DNA from: Plectrocnemia conspersa
Taxonomy: Eukaryota; Arthropoda; Insecta; Trichoptera; Polycentropodidae
DNA length: 64,000 nt
Reading direction: 5' to 3'
NCBI GenBank assembly: GCA_009617715.1
Contig: VTFK01000637.1
Coordinates: 1-64,000, forward strand
In this document: positions 37,189-48,160 of the stretch, piece after piece
Layout: each line of letters begins with the position of its first letter
How positions within the stretch are numbered: position 1 is the first letter of the stretch
Notes under the pieces: model-generated
What the model saw: the letters and a program-made list of their open reading frames with translations, nothing else
Told to the model about the DNA's origin: nothing
Database searches by the model: none
Made by a program: the position numbers and the translations under genes

Positions 37189-39122
37189 CAGGGGTGGGCA
37201 ATTGTTTCATTGGGCGTACCAGATTGATTATTTCTTATATCGTATTCGAAAAAAACAATATATAGTCAGAAAATAATCAGGGGGTGTTTGACTAAATCTG
37301 TAACGCATTTATTTTTATTTATGATGGGTGCAAATTAAATAAAAAGATAAGTAAAATTAAATATAGTTCGTAATAAAAAATATGCAATTGAATCGAGCAT
37401 TACCACTTTATATAAAATAATTATGAAAATAATATTAAGAATAGCGCTGAATTTTCGTTTTAATTATTTGTAAAATTACTTAAAAATCATTGTATAAAAT
37501 TCTCATTTTAAAAATAAGTTTCAAATTCAGAATTTCTTTCTGTAAAGTTCACTAAATAATGATAATAATTATATTATATTTAGCACCACAGGTTTTTTAA
37601 ATTCTACTTGAAATTTCAGAAAATGCGTATCTAAAAAATAAAAAAAACTTATATTACGAGAATTTTGGGAAATTGAATTTACACTATCATGATACCTCTT
37701 TGATAAAAAGGTTAGAAGGCGACTGGTTTGCCAACTCTAAGATTTTTTCCAAAAAAAGTAACAATTTGGTTATAAATACACGATTAAAATTAAATATCTT
37801 AAAAACCAATATTTTTTCTTGTAATTTAATATTCAATTCATTCAAATATATTCAAAGATTAACCACAAATTAAAAATGGCTTTGCCAAGGGTCTGTTTCA
37901 GTTTAGGAAAATCTTTTTTTTTTTTTATTTCTAAAAATAGGATGATATCCTCCGTTAATTTTCATACTGGGTTAAATGAGTAAGTTAAGTGAGTAATTTG
38001 TATGATCTAAAAATGCATAACAGCAGTCACAACTTTCACCACATGATTCAATATTAATTTTTTTTTTACATAAAACTTCTAAAAAAACCCAAAATATAGA
38101 TTTGAATTAATCACTGATACTTTTCATCCGATATTTTTTTCAGTTAGATTTGTGAAGTCATATTGCTAATATTTTTCATGACTATGCGGTAAATAACACA
38201 TTTATTAACTTCAAGCAATAAATCTTTCATTGCTTGTAAGCTTGCTTATTTTAAAATTATTTAAAATTTATCATTTATTCCTCTTATTATTAGTTTAAGT
38301 TGAACAGTATTCCTGGTATCAGTGCTTTCATCCAAAAATAATGCGCAATAATCAAACTTTTCAGCAATTTTTCTTAATTGAGATAGTACATTTTCTGAAA
38401 TATCATTGTTACGTCTTGTAATTGTTTTTTTCAAATAAGCTTATGAATTCGAATAGTTTTTTTTGTCGCGACATAATACCTTTGCCGTATCAATAAAAAT
38501 TAACTCTCTGATAATTATCTATTAGTCTTTGTAATTCTGTGTTAAATGAAGTAACAAGCCTTTGTTATGTCAATATCAGTAGAATTTAGTTTCTTGAATG
38601 TAAAGTGTTGTTTTTGTAAATTATTTTATAATTTTTAATTTTAAATTTTCATCACTTCGTTTGACAATTTTCAATTGAAAGTATCTTCTTAAATTTTACT
38701 CTTTGTAAGCAACTACATACATTATTCACTTCTCAAATATATATCATAGTGCCGTACGAAATAAATAAATATTTTTCTTTCTATACATTTTGAAAATTAC
38801 GACATTAAATCAACGTTTCTCTTTTTTGATGGGTCCATTTCTAAAAATATATTTTTAATTAAATACGAAAATCCACTTTAAATGTATGATTGTTATTAAA
38901 TAACTGACAACCTCTGTTCACATTGACAGACTTTCATACATATCGCTATATTGAAATCGAAAATAATCATTTCTTCTCATGCAGCTTGAGCCACAATTAT
39001 GAACCATCTATGCAACAATTCATTTATTATTATTAATTTATTTAATTTAATATAAATATTAATTGCTTAAATAAATTGGTCATTATCTAAATATCGTCGT
39101 GGGCCGCCTTTTCACACCACTG
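37189..39122 (-). mobile_element. decayed hAT element (about 1.9 kb)
   Basis: Left end CAGGGGTGGGCAATTGTTTC; right end read inward CAGTGGTGTGAAAAGGCGGC. The first 12 bases agree at 9 positions, as in diverged hAT ends. Flanking 8-mers GTATGTAG (37181-37188) and GTATATAT (39123-39130) agree at 6 of 8. The interior contains a minus-strand transposase remnant with the hAT hallmark LDEST. Its size is below that of autonomous hAT elements, so parts are deleted. Confidence 0.75.
38265..38432 (-). pseudogene. hAT transposase fragment with LDESTD motif
   Basis: A continuous minus-strand stretch of about 56 codons reads SENVLSQLRKIAEKFDYCAL then FLDESTDTRNTVQLKLIIRG. 'LaLDESTDi.dtaQLliFiRg' is the landmark around the first catalytic Asp of hAT transposases related to GTF2IRD2/ZBED5-type domesticated genes. 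Upstream and downstream parts are frame-shifted beyond secure reading. It sits in the middle of the element 37189-39122 and explains its orientation. Confidence 0.8.
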
Positions 39123-39130
39123 GTATATAT

Positions 39131-39629
39131 TATTTTTCAAAAGCTTTGCATATTAATTAAAATTAAAATGTAAAACATTAAGAAGAAGAGCAATATGCAA
39201 TTATTTGAATGCAGAGAACATATAAAATATGACAACAGCGCACTTCTGACATATTGTCTAATTAATCATAGATGTTTATTGATAAAAATATAACTTTGGT
39301 TTGGCCCATGGGAAGGCGCATCATTTGTTTATCCTGGCTACAGCGGATAACGACATAGATTGATAAAACTAAGAGCGCAGCCACTTCCCTCTTCGCGTCA
39401 ATCTTGGCCTTCGGACACAGTGTTACGAAAGCTTTATTTTTAATAATTATACAAACTGTATAATTACTAAAATCAAACAAAATATATAAATTCGGCTGTA
39501 TACAAATTAATATCAATTCTGTATTTTTCTGTTTTACGCGCTTCATATTGTCATTGAGTGTTGGAAAAAAGTTATTGAAGCGGTCATCAATTGAATTTTT
39601 AGTTTGATGTGTAGAGCTTCAATTTTATT
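39131..39629. other. no recognised feature
   Basis: A 94-codon minus-strand frame (39262-39546) in slightly GC-elevated sequence matches nothing I know. It lies just upstream of the CpG island and could be part of an upstream regulatory region. Confidence 0.35.
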
Positions 39630-40221
39630 TGTTGCCGGTTTTTTTGCAAATCCGGACATTTTGTGACGTTTCGGACAGTTTGACGTTTGAGTGCATTTGC
39701 GTCCTGTGGACTCCACAGGTCCGGGCGTTCTCTCGGTGGCAACCTTTCACCTTTGCGGGCGGCGGGCGGGCGGGCGGCGACGGGAGGGCGGCGCGTGGGC
39801 GGGGCCGCAGGGGCGCAGGCCCCGGCCGCGGCATCGACGCCTCGGCGCTACGCCGCTACGCGGCTACGGCGCTACGTCGTCGAGACGCCAGTGCCGCGAA
39901 CAACGTCGGACCAGGCAGCCATGACACCCGCCGGCCCGCGGCGCCGCTGACCACGGAACGAAAACTCACGAGTTCGGTTCGCGAGCTACATAGACAGACT
40001 ATCTCTGCGCGCTACATAGACAGACGATCTCAGCGCGCGAGCTCACTTTGCGCAAAGTTGCACTTTTTGGCCAAACTTTTCATCAACTTTTGCGTACGTA
40101 TTCACTTTTTCTTTTTAAACATAATTTTGATTAGTTCGCGATGCAATTTAATTTATTTGTGTTATAAGCAAATAAATACTTTTTCGCAAAACTAAATATT
40201 TTGTGGCAAATTTCAAACGTG
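39630..40221 (+). promoter_or_regulatory. CpG island with candidate 5' untranslated exon ending at a splice donor
   Basis: The most GC- and CpG-rich sequence of the window (densest at 39740-39960), starting and stopping sharply. It contains a GC box (TGGGCGGGGCC, 39796-39806), GGCGGGCGGGCGGGCGG, and repeats of GCTACG (39845-39885). A 26-bp tandem duplication follows (39985-40036). It grades into A/T-rich sequence that ends at AACGTGGTAAGTGAT, a consensus-quality splice donor (GT at 40222-40223). The layout of GC-rich promoter, leader and donor fits the first, untranslated exon of a rightward host gene whose coding exons are outside the window. Several frames are open through the island (up to 188 codons), but they overlap, are low-complexity Arg/Ala/Gly-rich and are best ignored. 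Whether it is transcribed cannot be seen. Confidence 0.5.
39985..40036 (+). repeat. tandem 26-bp repeat, two units
   Basis: GCTACATAGACAGACTATCT... (39985-40010) is repeated at 40011-40036 with two substitutions. Located between the CpG-rich core and the candidate splice donor. Confidence 0.92.
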
Positions 40222-41040
40222 GTAAGTGATTATCAATGAATATACTTACTTTTTTGTTAAATTAATTTCAATGAACAACTTTTCTTGAAATATAATTTTT
40301 AAAATTTTGCGACAAATTATTTTTGAACTAAGCTTTTATGTTAATATACTTACAAAAAATATTTTTTAGAAGTAAAGTCACATATATAGAATGTATTAAA
40401 AGTTCTTTAAAAAACGCGTTAAAATATAAGCGATAGCTATCATCTCTTTTTACATAACTTCTTGCCTTTTTTGATTTTGCTTAAAAAAATTTAACAAATA
40501 CTTTTACGAAAATTAATTATATGTCAAATAAAAAGTCTGTTAAATATTATTTAATTTATATTAATAACAAACCAATTTAATTTATAATATATATACTTAG
40601 TTTTTGTATGATTCGAAATTAAAACAGATTTAGAAAAGTGAATAAAAATAAATATTATTTCAAAAATATGTTCTAGATTTTTAAAAGATCAGATCAATTA
40701 AAAATATTTAGGATAATGTTAAAAGATATTTAAAATTTAATATATTATAGTATATATATACACATATATTAATACATATGTAGGTAAAAATCATAATTAT
40801 AACCAATTTAAAAAATCTCTACTATTTAAATGTTTAGTTAAAAAATCATATTAGAGAGATATTTATTTCTTAAACTGTACTTGAAACATACTTGAGAACG
40901 CAAACGCTAGTAATTAGGTGCTACCGAAAAAACGTAGTTCTTCTAGAATCTCTAAGTTGGGTAAAATTCTTATCAGCAGCTTAAAGATATGCTTATCCTG
41001 TAATATTCATACCGTAATATATATATCTTTTTTTTTTAAA

Positions 41041-41071
<31 letters not shown>

Positions 41072-43617
41072 GATTACTGCGGAAGAAATATTAAGTTCAT
41101 TTTCAATTTCCGGTTATCGTCATAAATTAACCATACCAAATTAAAAGAGAGTGACAGAAATCAACTTTTTTTCGCTTTTGATTAAAATCATAATAAAAAA
41201 AGATATTTCATCTTTTAAGTCATCGAGAAAAAATCATGTTTTTTTCTAAGTTAAAACGGGTTTTTCTGTGCTATAATATCCGGTAATAATAAATATATTT
41301 TATCTTCTTCGTAGAATTCATAAAAAAAACTCTAATAAACTTTAACAATTTAAGTAATGTATAAAGCGTGCTAATCGCTCAGTTATCGATTATTCAAAAA
41401 CACACCATTTGGTTAATTAAAAACTTCATTTGCGGTAATTCGAGCGATCGCATTTATTACATAGATTCCTGGAAAAGTAGAGTATTTTCTGGGGAAATTA
41501 AAAAATGAAAAGTAGCCGCGCCTGTTTGTAGATATCGATACGGTGGATTCATTAGGACGAATATAATGTACACGCTCATTATAGAAGTCAGACGATGACG
41601 TTTTAGATCGGAAAAATATAAATAACGACTACAAATCGCATCCGGCAGATTATGTTGCATGTTTTGCTTAACAAACGCATTACAGATTATCACTATCAGT
41701 CACGTATTGATTAGAGAAACACACTAGAAATTAACGCAATTACTGCGATATGCGTTCTATTTTTATACGTTTAATTTATGGGCTTAATATAAACATGTAC
41801 CTTAAAAAGTCGTGCTTCAGTGTTCGTTCATACACCGTCGGTTAATGTTCTAAAAAAAAACAATGTCTCAATTTAACAGTGACTGGTTGAGGTAATATAT
41901 AGCGTTTTGTGAATTTTTATCTAAATATTAACCCGTGTGTGTATGCTAGTTCAAATATTCGACTCACTCTATTGGTTCAACAAACTACTTCAAAATTTTG
42001 CAAGTATGCATGGTGAATATGTAATAGAATATTTTTCGTATAGTATATAAACCGTATAGTGGTTGTTTGTTTTCAGTTAATAAATGGGAACGGTTCAAAA
42101 TTAACATTACAATAAAAGTTGCGGTTAAAATAGTACTTATATAAATTAATTATACAATATTATATAAATTAAAAATACGGCATTATTCTTATTCTAAGCA
42201 AAATAAACTTGTATTATAACAATATATTATATTTCCAAGGTTATATGATACCAAAGCATTAAAATTATGACATTAAAAAGCTATGCAATGCAATTATTAA
42301 ATACTTTTTTGAAACAGCTGTTTATATGGTGCTGTTATTGTTATACAAACACAAATGCTGAATTTTCTTATTAATTAAAATGAGCGTTTCAAAATTTTTT
42401 TTTATATTCTAAATATAAAACTATTTTGTGACGCTTATGTAATATAAATAAATTCGTTTACTTTGTAGATATTATTATTTTAAAATTAAATTTATGCAAA
42501 TTTATTATTTAAAATTAATTATATTTTCCCAATCGGATATACATATGTCATTTGGGGTTTGAAAGTTATTTTAACTCACTGTTGTTTTAACATTCCTGCC
42601 ATTTTTAAACATTCCTCGTATATATTTAAATTGAGTGATAAATATTCATTTAGTATAATTTTACGTATATATTTCTACAAGCATTTTTAAAAAAAAGACG
42701 TTTATATTTCGCGAAGGAAATTAAAAGTCGGCATAAATTGAAATAATGAGGAAATGTATAATATCTGTGAATGTATTATATAGGTAATTTAAATACTCAA
42801 GGAAGCTAATTATAATGTTATAAATACATCATAGCTTTGAATTATGTTCATTGAATGTATAAAGCAACAATTATATTTTAAAGGATAAAGAAATGTTTTC
42901 ATATGAATAATTGAGTTTGAAAATAAAATAGAGCATATAATAATTTCTATACATTAGGCTATTTTAAAAGTTTATAAAAAAAACTTTTAACTAGTGAAAA
43001 TGCGTTTAAGCAAAATAATTTTACTCGAATAAAAAGTTTATGAACACCATACTATGGTATTTTATAATTAACATTTCTCTTTTTAGTTTTGTGGCTTTAA
43101 TTACTTTCCAATTATTTTAGTTTATGCTGTACTTTTTATTGATTTTTTTATAATTTCAATTGCGTTTTGGATTTTTTTTGTGAAAAATATTTAATATGCA
43201 TAAGTTATTACATAATTTTATTAAAATAGTAGTACTGCTATACAAATATTTTAACTGTTTAATATTATTATGAAACTTTAAAATAATATAAAAAGTTATG
43301 GTATAAGAATAAATCATTATTTGAAATTGAAATTTCAAAAATTACAATAATTTATTGCTAATTTTATACAATTATGTTTCATAAGTCCACAAAATACATG
43401 TGTTAAATATATATTTTCAGATCTGATTTAAAGTTAAATATTTTTTTTATTAACATCTTAAAAAAATCTTTGGTTTTTATATCTTTAAACATGCAACGCT
43501 TAACTATTATTTACGTACAATTTTTTCGTTGAAGATAGTAAAAATATAATATAATTAAAGAAAAAAATATGCACATCTCGCTTGAGTTTTAAAAATTTTA
43601 TTTGAAGGTTAGAAAAC

Positions 43618-43655
<38 letters not shown>

Positions 43656-44069
43656 CTAAATCAGAGCCATATACCGAAATATCTTAATATCATTTAAAAA
43701 TATATGTAGGAAATCATATACCAGTTGTGTTTAAAGATTTAAAATACGCTTAGAATTGAAATCACGCATTTAATTTACTAAATTCAAGTAAATAAAAACG
43801 TGTTTTGAAATAATAAACTAAGACTTATGAAAACAATAAATGAAAGACCATTGGTTATTTTCTTTTTTGATTTTAAAAACATTAGACTAGTATTGTAATA
43901 TTTACAGGCTAATGGCAAATGAAGACATGTCTTTTATTATAATTAATTAAAAAAGCATGTTCTCAGTAGTAGTAGTATTAATGATTTCTTAATAAATATA
44001 TAATATAATTTAGTTTGTTTATAATTATTCATAGTTTATTAGTGTGTTTATAAGTTTGATATAATTCTT
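40222..44069. other. AT-rich sequence, possibly intron
   Basis: A (TA)n tract at about 41043-41064 and another at 43624-43652. A GC-elevated patch at 41430-41700 has a 78-codon minus-strand frame (41457-41693), unrecognised. Otherwise nothing seen. Confidence 0.5.
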
Positions 44070-44200
44070 CATAGATATATCTACAATCACTTTTGGCAAG
44101 CACTTGTAAACCAACAACACGGGTTTCGTCCGCGTCATTCCATGGTCACTAACCTAATGTATATTGGATTTTTTTAGATAGAATATTTAGTTTTATATTA
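44070..44200 (+). pseudogene. Jockey-like reverse transcriptase fragment 1
   Basis: The codons from about 44104 read LVNQQHGFRPRHSMVTNLM, the 'v...QHGFrpgrStvTNL' motif of Jockey-like reverse transcriptases. Both this and the preceding CATAGATATATCTACAATCA are shared with 46070-46160. After it comes GATAGAATATTTAGTTTTAT, shared with 46165-46185, so the two fragments have the same right boundary. Confidence 0.75.
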
Positions 44201-44929
44201 TTATGAAAATCATAATGAAAAAAAAATATTGAAAAATAGAATATAATTTTCTTTTTTTGTATGTATTTGTATTGCGGAATTTAATTTTGGGATTTTCTTT
44301 TATTGATTTTAAAACACACTTAAATCATACTTTAACATTATTTTTCTTTTTTAATCTAATTTATACGTCATATAAGTCTCGCGTCTGTTTCATTTATCGC
44401 CATCTAATAAGCACAAATCTTCCGATAGCTTAATCTTTCAGTAATCGAATGAAATAGTTCTAACCGTATCAATTAAATTCTTAAATATTATTATCAGTGG
44501 CTATGGCTGGCTGTCAACATTTTTATTCATCATTGAGTTACTGCCACTTTTTCCGGCTTCGAATTCATGACATATTTTGTCCTGCGTTCTTGATATTAAC
44601 TAAAACAATTTGGTAATGAATTGCAGCATCTGTTTTTTTCTCAGCAGATTTAAAATTTGTAATTAAAAATTGACACCAATTCATTATAGTGTTACTTGAT
44701 ATTTTAGATTCTTTAATTCTTCTGAGTTGTCTGTCTAATAAACGGTAAATAAATCTCTCGTTTACCGTACAACGGCTGCGATTGTTCTCGAGAGTGATTA
44801 TGCGTTATCCATCGGGTAGCAACGTCCATTGATTTACGATATAATCAAATATGCTTGCTTATCAATTCCTGGCAATACAAATATGGTAATCGGACCAAAG
44901 CGAGGGGATAATACAATAAATGGATAATA
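44201..44929. other. AT-rich sequence, nothing recognised
   Basis: No supported feature. Confidence 0.5.
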
Positions 44930-45250
44930 TCCGTCGGTTATTTCCAACGCCAATTGCATGCGCGCCATCAAAAGTAAAAAAAAAGAAAGAGACACGCACG
45001 CAAGCGGAAAAACATTCTCACAATCAGAATTTAAACCAAACACGACCGTTATAACGGAACGAGGCCGTTACTCGCCCCCCAGTCTGGGAATCGCTCATAT
45101 CTAGCCCCCTTTTGCTCTTCTACTTTAAGATCTTTTAATATCGCGACCCCCAGTCCGGATTTCCATACTGGATTACTTGCGGCCGAAGAAAACGCCAGGA
45201 ATAGCAACAGCGCGAGATGAAAACGGAGAAAAAAGGCGAATAATCAAGTC
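44930..45250. other. GC-elevated island, unassigned
   Basis: Higher GC with CCCCCCAG and CCCCCAGTCCGG words and an ATAACGG...CCGTTA inverted pair (45049-45070). A 69-codon minus-strand frame (44834-45043) is hydrophobic at its centre but unrecognised. Confidence 0.3.
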
Positions 45251-45309
45251 ATTACAATATATCGTGTGTATAGTATGATATACATTCCGTCGTACACATA
45301 GTTAATATA

Positions 45310-45457
45310 CAGGGTGGCGATGAAGTTACTGATCGTAATAATTCAGTAGACGTAAAATATGATGTATGAATATTGCCACATAAAGAGTATATATTTTTTA
45401 TTGTATCGTTGCAAAACTTGTATTTTCTGACTTTTTTCACAATTTTTTGCACCCCTG
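45310..45457. mobile_element. 148-bp CAGGGTGGC-ended MITE (candidate)
   Basis: Left end TA-CAGGGTGGCGATGAAG; right end read inward TA-CAGGGGTGCAAAAAATT. Both are bounded by TA (45308-45309, 45458-45459), the usual target of Tc1/mariner-type elements. The inverted repeat is short. A third matching end, GCCACCCTG-TA, occurs at 46950-46960, so a longer 1.65-kb unit is the alternative. Confidence 0.45.
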
Positions 45458-45859
45458 TACAGAATCGCTCGTATTGCTTAATTTATAGAATTATCGTGCT
45501 TAAATATGAAAATTGATATCTTTAATTAAATAAGTTTAATTAGAATATATTGATAGCAACCCATGCTCTAATATATGCTATAAATAAATCTCGCAGACAT
45601 TATCAAACTCATTCAATTAATTTGTTTTTACAACCTGTATAGTAAACTGTAGCCTATACAAAATCGTTTACAGTTTTCTTTTTAAAAATAGATAAAAGTA
45701 AATATTTTTTGTACCGAAGTGCACCATTAGCAGTTTTTTCTCTTAAAAGCTCGCACAATTACCTTGATATAATTATATTACTTTTGTATTATACTATTAA
45801 TTTAATATATAAAAATAATTGATATTGACGTAGTCAGTAATAAAAATCATAAAAACCAT

Positions 45860-46195
45860 AGGATCGGACTTTATTCCTGAGTTTATAATGAAGGTCTGTC
45901 AGGTAAATATTATTGCTTTCCTTCGATTTTTAATTTGTCGTTTAAAATTTAATAGTTTCCTGATTTGTGGAGATGTACAAAAGTCACCTTGCTCCACAAA
46001 AAGGGTGGTAAATCATATATCGAAAGCTTCGGACCGGTCGCCATTTCTTCGGCACTTGCCAAGTTTGATTTTTCATAGATATATCCACAATTACTGTCGG
46101 CAAGCACTAGTAAACCAACAACACGGGTTTCGTCCGCATCATTCCATGGTCATGGATGTTTTTAGATAGGATATTTAGCTTTATGTTATATTTAT
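45860..46195 (+). pseudogene. Jockey-like reverse transcriptase fragment 2
   Basis: Shifting frames on the plus strand read FPDLWRCTKVTLLHKKGGKS (about 45957-46017), the 'fP.lWK.a.v.Pi.KkGd' segment before reverse transcriptase motif 1. SFGPVAISSALAKF follows, matching 'yRPvsilS.laKifE'. Then RYIHNYCRQALVNQQHGFRPHHSMV matches the 'h......v...QHGF..grS' motif (I list it in two parts: RYIHNYCRQALV and NQQHGFRPHHSMV). At least one frameshift and one stop are needed. Related to the copy at 52950-54262, which has the same PDLWRCTK words. Confidence 0.75.
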
Positions 46196-47559
46196 ATTAA
46201 TATAAAATTTTGCATATTCATTGCTGTTTTGCACTATTTGAAAAATATAGCTTGGCGTTTATATTTACTATATTTATTAGGTGTTGCATTTATTTTTTAA
46301 TATTGTACAAAAAACTATTTAGCGTTATGTTTTGATAGATATTTTGCCACATCGTTGGCCAACTACACATTTGAGTTGAATTATTTAAAACTACCATCTT
46401 TTTTAATAGTGTACCAAAAAAAATTGGCAACACTTTCATCAATAAATAATAATTAAACATTTATTCGCTGGCTTCTTAATAACAAAAATTTAGTATTAAA
46501 AAAAAACATATTACTTAATTTTAGGGTATTACAAAAAAACAGTTTTTGCCTTTGTAGATATAACAAAAAATAAAAACATTTGTATTTCAATGTCTAATTT
46601 AATATTAGGTTACAAATTAACATACATATATAAACTAGCTACTAGAAAGATATTACTTATAAATAGAATATTGCAGTTAAAATATATCTTTTATATTAAG
46701 ATTTTGCCGAATATGCGTATAATTTTTATTATAGTGTATTTTAAAATTATATATCATTAATTTTTTCAAAAAGATGAAAGTTAAAAAAACGACTTATTGC
46801 AACTGTTAATGATAATCTTAAAATATTTCTTGCCATAGTTTATAACACATTTTACGATATTTTTTTTCTATTATATTTTAATTAAAATACTTTCATTTTG
46901 CACTTAGTTTTTATATTTAATTAAAATTAAATTAGTAAAATATTATTAAGCCACCCTGTACGTATAGTTTGCGTCTCGACATCGGGAGACGGGGAATAAT
47001 GCTATTTTTCTTCTTCTTCTCCTTCTTCTATATTACACACATTTCTTTTTATTGTTCGACGCAAAAAAATATTTGCGTCACTGAATATATTTAATATATA
47101 TATATATTTTTTATATATAAATTTTTATTACTCGACTTTGGATATCGTTCGCTGTGGAACAACTGAATTATGCTCCGATGAAAGCTTTCGAGACCGAGGG
47201 GCGTTATTTTATTCTGCGTATATATATTGAAAGCGAGCTTTGACGTTATTAGGTGTATACTCGACGCTTGTTGGTTGTTTTTATACCAATGCTCTTATTT
47301 CACATTAATAAATTACGTTTAGCGTGTTAAAACGCTTTTGGTTAAAAATGCATGAAGTTTATTTCGAACGAGCTTAGTGCAAGTTTATTTTCATAATATT
47401 TTTCCTTTGACCTGAATAATTCATTAAAAAATTAAGTCTTTCCACTCATTTATGAACAACGATGTGTGCAATATAATATTTTATTTTTCAATATATAATG
47501 CGTTAAACATGCTGATTCTTTTCTTAATAATATTCGATGCATTGTCTAATACTCTAATT
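46196..47559. other. AT-rich sequence, nothing recognised
   Basis: GCCACCCTGTA at 46950-46960 may be a transposon end (see the candidate MITE at 45310). A CpG-containing patch lies at 46970-47230 without recognised product. Confidence 0.45.
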
Positions 47560-48160
47560 TATAAATTGAAAAGATGATAATCAGGTGAATGGAAAATAGC
47601 TTCACTGATTTCTTCCTGGGTGATTCCTGCCGGGTGTTGTCTGTTGTTATTTGGCAACTCTGTCTTAAGACTAGTTAATTAAGCACTTTTCCTGTAATAG
47701 TTATTAACTTGTAATAAATCCACCATTCCATTCCGCCAAAAGCAAAAAAATATATTTTTTATGTTTAATGATGACCGAGGGGTAGAAACAGTACCTGGTT
47801 TAAAGAATGCCACTGATTTTTTCTGATTACTGTATAGGACCCATTTCTCATCACCATTACTATCCTTCTCAGAAATGATTGAATTTGATGTCTGGAAAAT
47901 AGAGATGAACGGATGGTATTTAATGTTAGGGAAAGTTCGTGCAGAACCAAAATTCCTTGTTTTTCCCCATTTCAAGTGACAGTTCTACCGATAGCTCTTT
48001 AAAGGCTTTACAAGGAGCTGGTTTTCATAATTTAGGAATGTCCTTCAACATTCTATCAACACATAAAATTTTTAAACCATGCTTTTTTGAAACATTAAAA
48101 CGTCTTCATAAATTTCGCAGATTGTCTGTGTATTTTATTTTGGTTTTAATCCCTCTTCGA
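47560..48160 (-). pseudogene. mariner transposase relic
   Basis: Read on the minus strand. GKTRNFGSARTFP (about 47930-47970) matches the linker 'lGkv.kfg.WvPHeL'. NGDEKWVLYSNQKKS (GDEKWVLYSN at 47826-47855) is the mariner box carrying the first catalytic Asp. FFKPGTVSTPRSSLNIKNI, then FFCFWRNGMVDLLQVN matches 'w..pGe.p.p.pk..lh.kKvml.vWWd..GvvyyElL.'. Further on, past a stop, ITQEEISEAIFHSPDYHLF (about 47570-47620) corresponds to 'vtqekI....HPpYSPDLaPsDYHLF' with an internal deletion. The 'HDNArPH' box with the second Asp is destroyed (NNNRQHPAG). Mariner transposases are about 345 residues; here the N-terminal helix-turn-helix is unreadable. I did not find terminal repeats. Confidence 0.85.

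Noticed and set aside
39629..40195. 188-codon and two other overlapping plus-strand frames through the CpG island
   Set aside because: Several frames are open together and their products are low-complexity Arg/Ala/Gly-rich, as expected from GC-rich sequence lacking stop codons; an untranslated exon is more likely.
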